A stretch of DNA of 5,011 nt from NCBI GenBank assembly GCA_015492395.1, contig WGFD01000014.1, positions 1-5,011 of the forward strand. Reading direction: 5' to 3'. Position numbers and translations under genes: made by a program. Below, piece after piece: positions 1 to 5,011 of this stretch; the first letter of the stretch is position 1, and each line of letters starts with the position of its first letter. This DNA is from Deltaproteobacteria bacterium. GTDB taxonomy: Bacteria > Desulfobacterota > GWC2-55-46 > S146-70. The notes beneath the pieces are model-generated. The model saw nothing but the letters and a program-made list of their open reading frames with translations. It was not told where the DNA came from and searched no databases.

Positions 1-1
1 C

Positions 2-544
2 AGTAAGCTGGAGGAAAGCAACGCCATGCTGCAGCGCCTGTCAGTACTGGACGGCTTGACAGGCATTGCCAACAGGCGCCACTTCGACGAAGTCCTCTTG
101 AAGGAGTGGGAGAGGGGACTTAGGGAGCGACAGCCCCTTGCGGCCATCCTGCTCGACATAGACTTCTTCAAAAAGTTTAACGACAATTACGGACACCAGG
201 GCGGTGACGACTGCCTGAAACAGGTAGCCTCTACACTGTATGAAACACTGCACCGGCCCGGGGACTTCATAGCCCGTTATGGCGGTGAAGAGTTTGTAGC
301 CCTCCTGCCAAACACGGATGCGGACGGTGCCGCCAGGATAGCCGAAAAGATGCGTGAGAATATCGAATCCCAGAATATACCACATGCCCACTCGGATGTC
401 TCGGACTGCGTGACTATCAGTCTCGGCGTGGCATCTGTAGAACCTTCCTTGAGCACTACACCGGAAGATCTCGTGGCAAAGGCGGATGCGGCACTCTACA
501 TGGCCAAGAAAGACGGTCGTAACCGATACAAGATTGCAGTATGA
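2..544 (+). CDS. GGDEF diguanylate cyclase, C-terminal part (5' end outside window)
   Basis: The frame is open from the first bases of the window, so the ATG at 26 is probably an internal methionine. The 180 visible codons hold the tail of a helical linker (SKLEESNAMLQRL) and one complete GGDEF domain. Landmarks in order are DGLTGIANRR at 50-79, LLDIDFFKKFND (metal-binding Asp at 155-157), GHQGGDD, and the active-site loop GGEEF at 281-295. GGEEF is an accepted catalytic variant. RPGD at 254-265 lies exactly five residues before it and fits the RxxD inhibitory I-site. Family knowledge: such enzymes condense two GTP into cyclic di-GMP in the cytoplasm, and I-sites give product inhibition. Both sites look intact, so an active, feedback-inhibited cyclase is inferred. 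The input domain (PAS, GAF, receiver or membrane sensor) is not visible. No EAL domain follows, and the protein ends soon after the domain. It has no obvious link to the translation genes downstream. Confidence 0.95.
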   Translation, partial: SKLEESNAMLQRLSVLDGLTGIANRRHFDEVLLKEWERGLRERQPLAAILLDIDFFKKFNDNYGHQGGDDCLKQVASTLYETLHRPGDFIARYGGEEFVALLPNTDADGAARIAEKMRENIESQNIPHAHSDVSDCVTISLGVASVEPSLSTTPEDLVAKADAALYMAKKDGRNRYKIAV

Positions 545-744
545 CCGAGCACACCGCTAATGTTTTCCGCAAACCACTCTCCAGAAATACGATACTCTGT
601 ACTTCAAACAGACGGAAGATCACAAGGTCACGGCACGACCTTCCAGCCTGCGACAGTACAGAAAAGCATAAAAGGTTCAGATCCGTGAAATATCGTATCG
701 CCGGCCAAAAAGAATCCTAACCGCTTAACACTCCTAAATATTTC
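545..744. other. Intergenic stretch, no gene seen
   Basis: No convincing coding frame, tRNA or repeat family is visible. The only local structure is a perfect 6-bp hairpin, AAGGTC at 624-629 and GACCTT at 637-642 with a 7-nt loop. It has no T-run after it, so it is a poor intrinsic terminator. ATACGATA (587-594) recurs inverted as TATCGTAT (691-698), but the copies are about 100 bp apart and may be chance. Transcription of the cyclase gene probably ends here, by a mechanism the sequence does not show. Confidence 0.5.
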
Positions 745-772
745 TTGACAGTATCGTTTATTGTGGTACCAT
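745..772 (+). promoter_or_regulatory. Sigma-70-type promoter for the tRNA-Val leader
   Basis: A perfect -35 box TTGACA (745-750) is followed by a 16-bp spacer and TACCAT (767-772). The latter matches four of six -10 positions and carries an upstream TG (764-765), giving an extended -10. The start of transcription is inferred near 777-779. This is the best promoter seen before the tRNA and could also feed thrS if transcription passes the hairpin at 1004-1038. The motif is seen directly; its activity is inferred. Confidence 0.65.
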
Positions 773-785
773 CAGTAGTTTGAAA

Positions 786-869
786 GCATGATTCCATTAT
801 AGCATGAATCCATGCGGTGGTTCCTTGGCGAGGAAATCGGAAGTGAAGCAAACCACGCCGGGGATGGAT
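786..869 (+). promoter_or_regulatory. Structured leader RNA upstream of tRNA-Val, function unknown
   Basis: Two mutually exclusive folds can be drawn. Fold A is a 9-bp hairpin, GCATGATTC (786-794) with 806-815, with C810 bulged. Fold B pairs ATCCAT (808-813) with ATGGAT (864-869), continuing as GCG-TGGTT (814-822, G817 bulged) with AACCACGC (851-858) across an asymmetric CGGGG bulge. Both folds need bases 806-815. A near-perfect direct repeat, gcatgattccat (786-797) and gcatgaatccat (802-813), gives a second possible partner for ATGGAT. A pyrimidine-rich run (882-893) follows, but no stable hairpin sits directly before it, so it is not a standard terminator. I do not recognise the element as a known riboswitch, T-box or small RNA. 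It may simply be a long processed tRNA 5' leader. Confidence 0.35.
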
Positions 870-904
870 GTCGATAGTGCGTTTTTCTTTCTCTGTGGGT
901 GTAG

Positions 905-979
905 AGGCGCGTAGCTCAGGGGTGGAGCGCTACCTTGACACGGTAGAGGTCGGCGGTTCGAGACCGCCCGCGCCTACCA
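905..979 (+). tRNA. tRNA-Val, anticodon GAC
   Basis: A complete cloverleaf can be drawn by hand. The acceptor stem AGGCGCG (905-911) pairs perfectly with CGCGCCT (969-975), followed by discriminator A976 and an encoded CCA (977-979). The D stem is GCTC (914-917) with GAGC (925-928), and the loop contains GG. The anticodon stem CTACC (930-934) pairs with GGTAG (942-946) around the loop TTGACAC, so the anticodon is GAC (937-939), reading GUC and GUU valine codons. The variable loop is AGGTC. The T arm is GGCGG-TTCGAGA-CCGCC (952-968). A35, C36 and A73 are the expected valine identity bases. It lies 79 nt upstream of thrS in the same direction. Confidence 0.97.
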
Positions 980-1003
980 TCGTTACTTCGGTATTGTGGT
1001 AAG

Positions 1004-1049
1004 GGTGTCAACTCATGTGTATTGAACGGGTTGAGACCTTTTGTTTATT
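1004..1049 (+). terminator. Terminator-like hairpin between tRNA-Val and thrS (or leader attenuator/operator)
   Basis: The arm GGTGTCAACTC (1004-1014) pairs with GGGTTGAGACC (1028-1038) over 11 positions, with one G-G mismatch (1007/1035) and one wobble pair, around a 13-nt loop. The tail TTTTGTTTATT (1039-1049) follows at once, the form of an intrinsic terminator. It ends just before the weak GGA at 1050-1052 and only 20 nt before the thrS ATG. It could end the tRNA transcript, attenuate read-through into thrS, or serve as a translational operator. E. coli ThrRS represses thrS by binding tRNA-like leader structures, but I see no clear tRNA-Thr anticodon-loop mimic here. Confidence 0.55.
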
Positions 1050-1058
1050 GGATCCTGA

Positions 1059-3002
1059 ATGGCTATTTACAGCATGACAAAAGAGACCATATCCATCACA
1101 ATCTCCAACGGAGGCAAGGAAAAGTATCCCGCAGGAGTTTCTATTCTCGATGTATTGAAAGACCGGGAAAGTGCCGAAGAGGTGGTGGCCGCCAGGGTGA
1201 ACGGAAACCTGACTGACCTGAACACCACTCTCGATACCTCTGCAACACTGGAGTTTGTCACGGCCGATTCCAAAGAGGGGATGGACATCTGCCGCCACTC
1301 CGCCTCCCATGTGATGGCACAGGCGGTAAAAGAGCTGTACGAAGATGCCAGATTGGGCATTGGCCCTACCATAGAAGACGGTTTTTACTACGACTTTGAA
1401 AGGTCTGCACCCTTTGGGCCAGATGATCTTGAGATGATAGAAGAGAGGATGCGGGATATCATAAAGCGGGATATCCCATTCACGAGAGAGGAAATGGAGA
1501 AAAGCGAGGCCCTGAGGATCTTCGAGGAGAGGGATGAACCTTACAAGCAGGAGCTTATCGCGGGAATTGAGGATGAAACTGTTTCCGTCTACAGGCAGAG
1601 GGACTTTGTGGATCTATGCAGGGGGCCGCACCTCCAGTCCACCGGCAGGATAAGGGCCTTCAAGCTGCTGAGTACGGCAGGGGCCTACTGGAAGGGGGAT
1701 GAGAAGAGAAAGATGCTCCAGAGGATCTATGGCACGGCATTTCCAACGGAAAAGGCGCTTAAAGAGTATCTTAACAGGATAGATGAGGCGAAGAAGAGGG
1801 ACCACAGAAAGCTAGGCAAGGAACTGGACCTCTTCTCGGTAGAGGAAGGAGTCGGAGCGGGCCTTATATTATGGCATCCACGTGGATCCATGGTGAGGGG
1901 TATTATAGAGGACTACTGGAAGAACGAACACTATAAGATGGGTTACGATGTTATCTACAGTCCTCATATCGCCAAGATAGACCTGTGGAACACAAGCGGT
2001 CACCTCGACTTCTACAAGGATAACATGTATTCTCCGATGGATGTTGAAGGGCAGGGATATGTAGTAAAGCCCATGAACTGCCCTTTTCATGTCCAGGTCT
2101 ACAAAGGACATGTCAGGAGTTACAGGGATCTTCCCATAAGATATGCCGAACTCGGCACCGTATACAGGTATGAACGTTCCGGTGTGCTCCATGGGCTCTT
2201 GCGTGTCAGGGGGTTTACGCAGGATGACGCCCATATCTTCTGTACCCCAGATCAGTTGGGTGTAGAAATAAAGGGGGTACTTAATTTTACACTTTACATC
2301 TTGAGGAGTTTTGGCTTTAATGAGTACGCGGTCTATTTGAGTACCAGGCCCGATAAACATGTAGGCACTGAGGAAAATTGGGACAGGGCGGAGGCGGCCC
2401 TCAAGTCGGCGCTCGAGGATTCCGCAATCGAGTATGCGGTCGACCCCGGCGAGGGTGTCTTCTACGGTCCGAAGATAGATATCAAGATAAAGGACGTATT
2501 GGGCAGGGCCTGGCAATGTTCCACTATTCAGGTCGACTTCAACCTCCCGGAGCGCTTCGATGTGGAATACAGGGGGGCGGATGGCGGCTTTCACCGCCCT
2601 ATAATGGTCCATCGGGCATTAATGGGCTCCCTGGAAAGGTTCTTCGGTTGTCTCATCGAGCATTACGGGGGTGCATTTCCAGTGTGGCTTGCCCCGGTTC
2701 AGGTATCTCTCCTTACCGTTACCGGCAGGTGCGATAACTACGCGGAAGAGATATGCGCCGGACTCAGAGAGTCCGGGATAAGGGCGGAAACGGATACAAG
2801 AAACGAGAAGCTGGGGTTCAAGATAAGGGAGGCTCAGATGAGTAAGGTGCCTTACATGGCCGTAATAGGAGACAAGGAAGTCGCCAATAAGACCCTGTCC
2901 ATACGTTCAAGGGACGGCCGGTCTGTCCCGGAAATGCCGATAGATGGATTGATCGATCTCGTCCAGAAAGAAAACAGACCAATAGGAGGTGGACCTCGAT
3001 AG
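1059..3002 (+). CDS. thrS: Threonyl-tRNA synthetase
   Basis: This enzyme charges tRNA-Thr with threonine using ATP in the cytoplasm, and hydrolyses mischarged Ser-tRNA-Thr. The 647 residues match the usual full length (E. coli 642). Domains in order are TGS (about 8-70), editing domain (about 75-230), class II catalytic core (about 250-540) and anticodon-binding domain (about 545-640). Editing residues are visible as H80 and H84 (HSASH) and C187 and H191 (CRGPH). Zinc ligands are C341 (PMNCP), H392 (DDAHIFC) and H518 (MVHRALMG). Motif 2 includes R370 and the LRVRGFTQDD segment, and motif 3 contains GSLERFFG. Nothing catalytic is missing. ATG 1059 is the farthest in-frame start, because TGA precedes it directly. 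Its SD is weak (GGA at 1050-1052). ATG 1074 would give 642 residues but has no SD. The last codons contain the infC ribosome binding site. The hairpin at 1004-1038 may control expression. Confidence 0.97.
   Translation: MAIYSMTKETISITISNGGKEKYPAGVSILDVLKDRESAEEVVAARVNGNLTDLNTTLDTSATLEFVTADSKEGMDICRHSASHVMAQAVKELYEDARLGIGPTIEDGFYYDFERSAPFGPDDLEMIEERMRDIIKRDIPFTREEMEKSEALRIFEERDEPYKQELIAGIEDETVSVYRQRDFVDLCRGPHLQSTGRIRAFKLLSTAGAYWKGDEKRKMLQRIYGTAFPTEKALKEYLNRIDEAKKRDHRKLGKELDLFSVEEGVGAGLILWHPRGSMVRGIIEDYWKNEHYKMGYDVIYSPHIAKIDLWNTSGHLDFYKDNMYSPMDVEGQGYVVKPMNCPFHVQVYKGHVRSYRDLPIRYAELGTVYRYERSGVLHGLLRVRGFTQDDAHIFCTPDQLGVEIKGVLNFTLYILRSFGFNEYAVYLSTRPDKHVGTEENWDRAEAALKSALEDSAIEYAVDPGEGVFYGPKIDIKIKDVLGRAWQCSTIQVDFNLPERFDVEYRGADGGFHRPIMVHRALMGSLERFFGCLIEHYGGAFPVWLAPVQVSLLTVTGRCDNYAEEICAGLRESGIRAETDTRNEKLGFKIREAQMSKVPYMAVIGDKEVANKTLSIRSRDGRSVPEMPIDGLIDLVQKENRPIGGGPR
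2984..2991 (+). promoter_or_regulatory. Strong Shine-Dalgarno for infC inside the end of thrS
   Basis: AGGAGGTG is an eight-base perfect match to the usual 16S anti-SD. Nine bases (2990-2998) separate AGGAGG from the ATA at 2999, an ideal distance. The ATG at 3029 is 39 bases away from AGGAGG, too far for normal use. The site therefore decides the infC start. It is encoded within the Gly-Gly-Gly codons near the ThrRS C-terminus. Confidence 0.85.
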
Positions 3003-3514
3003 CGAAACATAGGACAAGAATAAACAAGATGATCAGGGCGCGTACTGTGCGGGTCATAGCCCAGGACGGTGAACAGTTGGGGATAGTGCCCATTGAGGAG
3101 GCGCTTGGCATCGCGAAGGAGGCGGATCTCGATCTTGTTGAGGTCTCTCCAAATGCCGAACCTCCGGTCTGTCGTGTCATGGACTATGGCAAGTACAAGT
3201 ACGAACAGAACAAGAAAGCCCAGCAGGCAAAGAAAAAACAGACCCTCGTTGTTTTGAAGGAAGTAAAGATGAGGGCCAAGACCGAAGAACATGACCTCCA
3301 GTTCAAGCTTCGTAACATCAGGAAGTTTCTGGAACAGGGGAACAAGGTAAAGGTCACCATACGCTTCAGAGGGAGGGAGATAATCCATCCCGAGCTGGGC
3401 AAAAAGAGGATGGACAGAATAGCCGAAGAGCTTAAAGATATAGGGGGAGTAGAGCAGGCCCCGAAGCTCGAAGGCAGAAGTATGATTATGATCTTATCGC
3501 CGTCGAGCAAGTAG
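2999..3514 (+). CDS. infC: Translation initiation factor IF-3, probable AUA start
   Basis: IF3 binds the 30S subunit, blocks early 50S joining and checks start-codon and initiator-tRNA pairing. Starting at ATA 2999 the protein has 171 residues (E. coli 180). The N-domain spans about 1-75, with RINKMIRARTVRVI (7-20) and EQLGIVP. The family signature RVMDYGKYKYEQNK is at 59-72, the Lys/Gln-rich linker follows, and the C-domain starts near 85 with VKVTIRFRGREIIHP at 117-131. The start choice rests on three things: the perfect SD nine bases upstream, the absence of any ATG, GTG or TTG in frame between that SD and 3029, and homology. The segment INKMIRAR aligns with the conserved V-N-x-x-I-R pattern of other IF3 proteins, so starting at ATG 3029 would cut it. 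The ATA overlaps the thrS stop as ATAG. IF3 is known to repress its own mRNA through a non-AUG start (AUU in E. coli), so the same control is inferred. A conservative annotation would begin at 3029 (161 residues). Confidence 0.93.
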   Translation: MAKHRTRINKMIRARTVRVIAQDGEQLGIVPIEEALGIAKEADLDLVEVSPNAEPPVCRVMDYGKYKYEQNKKAQQAKKKQTLVVLKEVKMRAKTEEHDLQFKLRNIRKFLEQGNKVKVTIRFRGREIIHPELGKKRMDRIAEELKDIGGVEQAPKLEGRSMIMILSPSSK

Positions 3515-3552
3515 GTTCGGGGGATTTGCCGCACGCTCAACATGGGGAAAGG

Positions 3553-3584
3553 CACAGCACCCGTATCATACGTCGTTTGCTGTG
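3553..3584 (+). promoter_or_regulatory. Hairpin in the infC-rpmI gap, candidate L20-type leader
   Basis: CACAGCA (3553-3559) pairs perfectly with TGCTGTG (3578-3584). Inside, CGTA (3562-3565) pairs with TACG (3569-3572) around a TCA loop, across an internal loop. The gap between infC and rpmI is 119 nt, long for this compact cluster. No T-run follows, so it is not a terminator. In Firmicutes and gamma-proteobacteria, ribosomal protein L20 binds leader RNA in this operon and represses rpmI-rplT. Equivalent function here is inferred from position only, and I cannot show a 23S-like L20 site. Confidence 0.35.
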
Positions 3585-3633
3585 GGGTCGATGAGTGATC
3601 CAGTCGAGTCAAGACTATTTGGAGGTAAGGAAA

Positions 3634-3831
3634 ATGCCGAAGATGAAGACTCACCGCGGTGCCGCCAAGAGGTTTGGTTATACCGCTAAAGGCAAGGTAA
3701 GGAGGAGGAAAGCCGGACTCAGGCACATCCTGGTAGGAAAATCCAGGAAGCGAAAGAACTCTCTGGGAAAGACAGTTCTTGTTTCGAGCGCCAATCACGG
3801 CGAGATGGAGCGGATGCTGCCATACAGATGA
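3634..3831 (+). CDS. rpmI: Large-subunit ribosomal protein bL35
   Basis: The product is a 65-residue, strongly basic protein of the same length as E. coli bL35. It opens with the family pattern [13 protein letters not shown] and continues through the Arg/Lys block GKVRRRKAG and the segment H-I-L-x-x-K-S-R-K-R-K. It is a structural component of the 50S subunit that contacts 23S rRNA. ATG 3634 is chosen because GGAGG (3621-3625) lies eight bases before it and the conserved MPKMK begins there. An in-frame GTG at 3595 would add 13 unrelated residues and has no SD. The gene follows infC after the hairpin-containing gap and precedes rplT by 43 bases, so co-translation and shared control with rplT are likely. 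Confidence 0.97.
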   Translation: MPKMKTHRGAAKRFGYTAKGKVRRRKAGLRHILVGKSRKRKNSLGKTVLVSSANHGEMERMLPYR

Positions 3832-3874
3832 CACCGTTTTAAATGAGATTTTTCAGAAAGGAGAATGCTTAACA

Positions 3875-4228
3875 ATGCCGAGGGTAAAGAGGGCGGTTCA
3901 TGCTCACAAGAAGAGGAGAAAGGTATTAAAGGCGGCTAAGGGCTACAGAGGCGCCAGAGGAAAGCTCTACAGGATCGCCAAAGAGGCTGTGGAGAGGGGG
4001 CTCTGTTATTCTTACAGAGACAGAAAGGCGCGAAAGAGGGATTTCAGAAAGCTTTGGATCGTAAGGATTAACGCGGCGGCGAGAATCAATGGTTTATCCT
4101 ACAGCAGGCTCATTGCAGGCCTTACGCGGGCCAACATCGATCTCGACAGAAAGGTACTGGCCGACATGGCCATAAGGGACCCCAAGGGATTTTCAAGGAT
4201 AGCATCCATAGCCAAAACCAGCCTGTAG
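3875..4228 (+). CDS. rplT: Large-subunit ribosomal protein bL20
   Basis: The product is 117 residues long (E. coli 118). The basic N-terminal extension [19 protein letters not shown] threads into 23S rRNA and is needed early in 50S assembly. The globular part carries the family signature [17 protein letters not shown], then [11 protein letters not shown] and [12 protein letters not shown]20 is also the known autogenous repressor of rpmI-rplT in several bacteria. The start is ATG 3875, preceded by AAAGGAG (3857-3863) with an 11-base gap, slightly long but workable. A longer open frame upstream, beginning inside rpmI, is not homologous to L20. The stop is two bases before pheS, which suggests translational coupling. 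Confidence 0.98.
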   Translation: MPRVKRAVHAHKKRRKVLKAAKGYRGARGKLYRIAKEAVERGLCYSYRDRKARKRDFRKLWIVRINAAARINGLSYSRLIAGLTRANIDLDRKVLADMAIRDPKGFSRIASIAKTSL

Positions 4229-4230
4229 AC

Positions 4231-5011
4231 ATGAAGGGCAGGCTGGCTAAACTCGAAGAAGAGGCCCTTTCACAGATCTCCTCTGTAAAAGACGTTCAAC
4301 ACCTATCAGAACTCAAGATCAAATATCTGGGAAGAAAGGGCGTTATATCCTCCCTGGTAAAGGATCTTCCTTCTCTGCCTCTGGATGACAGGCGCCGTTT
4401 CGGGCGTCTTATCAACAAGATAAAATGCCGTATCGAAGGGAGAATAGATGCCCTTGCAGCCCAGTTTTCCGAGCGGGAGAAGACCGAGAGGCTGAAGGGT
4501 GAACGGGTGGATGTAACCCTTCCAGGGAGAAGAGTTCCCCCCGGAAGAAGGCATCCGGTAACCCAGGTGCTGGATGAGGTGGAGGATATCTTCGTAGGTT
4601 TCGGCTTCGAAATTGCGGAAGGCCCTGACATAGAGAGCGATTACTATAACTTCGAGGCTCTCAACATTCCGAAGGACCACCCTGCCCGGGACATGCAAGA
4701 CACCTTCTATATAAGCGAGAATCTTCTTTTAAGGACTCATACGTCCCCGGTGCAGATCAGGGTCATGGAGAGAAAGAGGCCGCCAGTGCGCATTATTGCG
4801 CCCGGCGCCGTATACCGGAGGGATTCCGATCTTTCGCATACACCTATGTTTCGTCAGGTTGAAGGGTTTATGGTAGACGAGGGTATAACCTTCGGTGATC
4901 TGAAAGGTGTGCTGATCACGTTTCTCCATACCATCTTTGACGAGGAACTGGCCATCAGGTTCAGGCCGAGCTTTTTCCCATTTACCGAGCCAAGCGCCGA
5001 AGTGGATATCC
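4231..5011 (+). CDS. pheS: Phenylalanyl-tRNA synthetase alpha subunit (3' end outside window)
   Basis: The first 260 codons are present of an expected 330-345. PheS pairs with PheT as an alpha2-beta2 enzyme that charges tRNA-Phe. Residues 1 to about 85 form the N-terminal helical coiled-coil arm, including the conserved K-Y-L-G-R-K-G. The class II core begins with HPVTQVLDEVEDIFVGFGF (108-126, motif 1), followed by GPDIESDYYNFEALNIP and HPARDMQDTFY. RTHTSP (168-173) holds the His and Ser that contact phenylalanine. Motif 2 is VYRRD (194-198) with FRQVEG (207-212), containing the substrate-binding Gln and Glu. FTEPSAEVD lies at 251-259. Motif 3 and the C-terminus are beyond the window. ATG 4231 comes two bases after the rplT stop with no clear SD, so coupling to rplT is inferred. 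There is no room for a pheM-like leader peptide and attenuator as in E. coli. pheT is expected next. Confidence 0.97.
   Translation, partial: MKGRLAKLEEEALSQISSVKDVQHLSELKIKYLGRKGVISSLVKDLPSLPLDDRRRFGRLINKIKCRIEGRIDALAAQFSEREKTERLKGERVDVTLPGRRVPPGRRHPVTQVLDEVEDIFVGFGFEIAEGPDIESDYYNFEALNIPKDHPARDMQDTFYISENLLLRTHTSPVQIRVMERKRPPVRIIAPGAVYRRDSDLSHTPMFRQVEGFMVDEGITFGDLKGVLITFLHTIFDEELAIRFRPSFFPFTEPSAEVDI

Noticed and set aside
624..642. Hairpin after the cyclase gene as an intrinsic terminator
   Set aside because: The stem is only 6 bp and is followed by CCAGCC, with no T-run.
761..775. GTGGTACC resembling part of the T-box sequence
   Set aside because: The conserved CGCG ending and the following antiterminator/terminator pair are missing, and the bases fall in the spacer and -10 of the promoter.
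837..860. Resemblance of CGGAAGTGAAGCA to the apical loop of bacterial SRP RNA (GGAAGGAAGCA)
   Set aside because: The opposite conserved strand (GGUCAGG) is not present in pairing register. The tetraloop stem would have only one good pair, and local bases prefer the TTCCT/AGGAA hairpin (821-835).
804..914. Short open frame of 36 codons from ATG 804 running into the tRNA, and a 21-codon frame at 812-877
   Set aside because: Neither has a Shine-Dalgarno or recognisable similarity. The longer one ends inside the tRNA D arm. The same bases are better explained as structured leader RNA. The Phe-Phe-Phe run comes from the T-rich stretch and matches no tRNA-Val logic.
1015..1027. UGU in the loop of the pre-thrS hairpin as a mimic of the tRNA-Thr anticodon
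   Set aside because: The loop is 13 nt rather than 7 and no U precedes UGU at the position of U33, so mimicry is not supported by sequence alone.
1869..2612. Long antisense open frame (247 codons) opposite thrS
   Set aside because: It is fully explained as a shadow of the highly conserved thrS coding strand and has no recognisable domains or binding site. The antisense frame at 2852-3388 is rejected for the same reason.
4852..4866. PheS motif 2 reads FRQVEG where E. coli has FHQMEG
   Set aside because: That position is not strictly conserved (B. subtilis has FMQIEG), while the substrate-contacting Gln and Glu are kept, so it is ordinary variation.

Overview
The window is a bacterial chromosomal segment of about 5 kb. 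It carries the end of a signalling gene, a tRNA-Val gene with a long leader, and most of a classical translation gene cluster: thrS, infC, rpmI, rplT, pheS. All genes are on the + strand. Gene order, Shine-Dalgarno use, moderate G+C and heavy AGG/ATA codon use suggest a Gram-negative bacterium. My impression is something near Desulfobacterota or Nitrospirota, but this is a low-confidence guess that the sequence alone does not prove.

Bases 2-544 encode the C-terminal end of a GGDEF diguanylate cyclase; its sensory part lies upstream of the window. Bases 545-744 show no gene. At 745-772 there is a good sigma-70-type promoter (TTGACA, 16 bp, extended -10 TGG-TACCAT). It is followed by about 125 nt of foldable leader and then tRNA-Val (anticodon GAC, CCA encoded) at 905-979. 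Between the tRNA and thrS there is a terminator-like hairpin with a U-rich tail.

The protein cluster starts at 1059 with full-length threonyl-tRNA synthetase, whose zinc and editing residues are all present. infC (IF3) follows. Its most likely start is a rare AUA codon at 2999, overlapping the thrS stop and placed 9 nt after a perfect AGGAGG. The first ATG, at 3029, would remove conserved N-terminal residues. A 119-nt gap with a strong hairpin then precedes rpmI (bL35) and rplT (bL20). pheS starts 2 nt after rplT and runs off the window.

Together the cluster makes two aminoacyl-tRNA synthetases, an initiation factor and two large-subunit proteins. Known control in this family of operons includes IF3 autoregulation through a non-AUG start and L20 autoregulation through the infC-rpmI leader. 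The sequence is consistent with both. I found no mobile element, CRISPR array or clearly new protein system. The least explained parts are the structured RNA before tRNA-Val and the hairpin between tRNA-Val and thrS.
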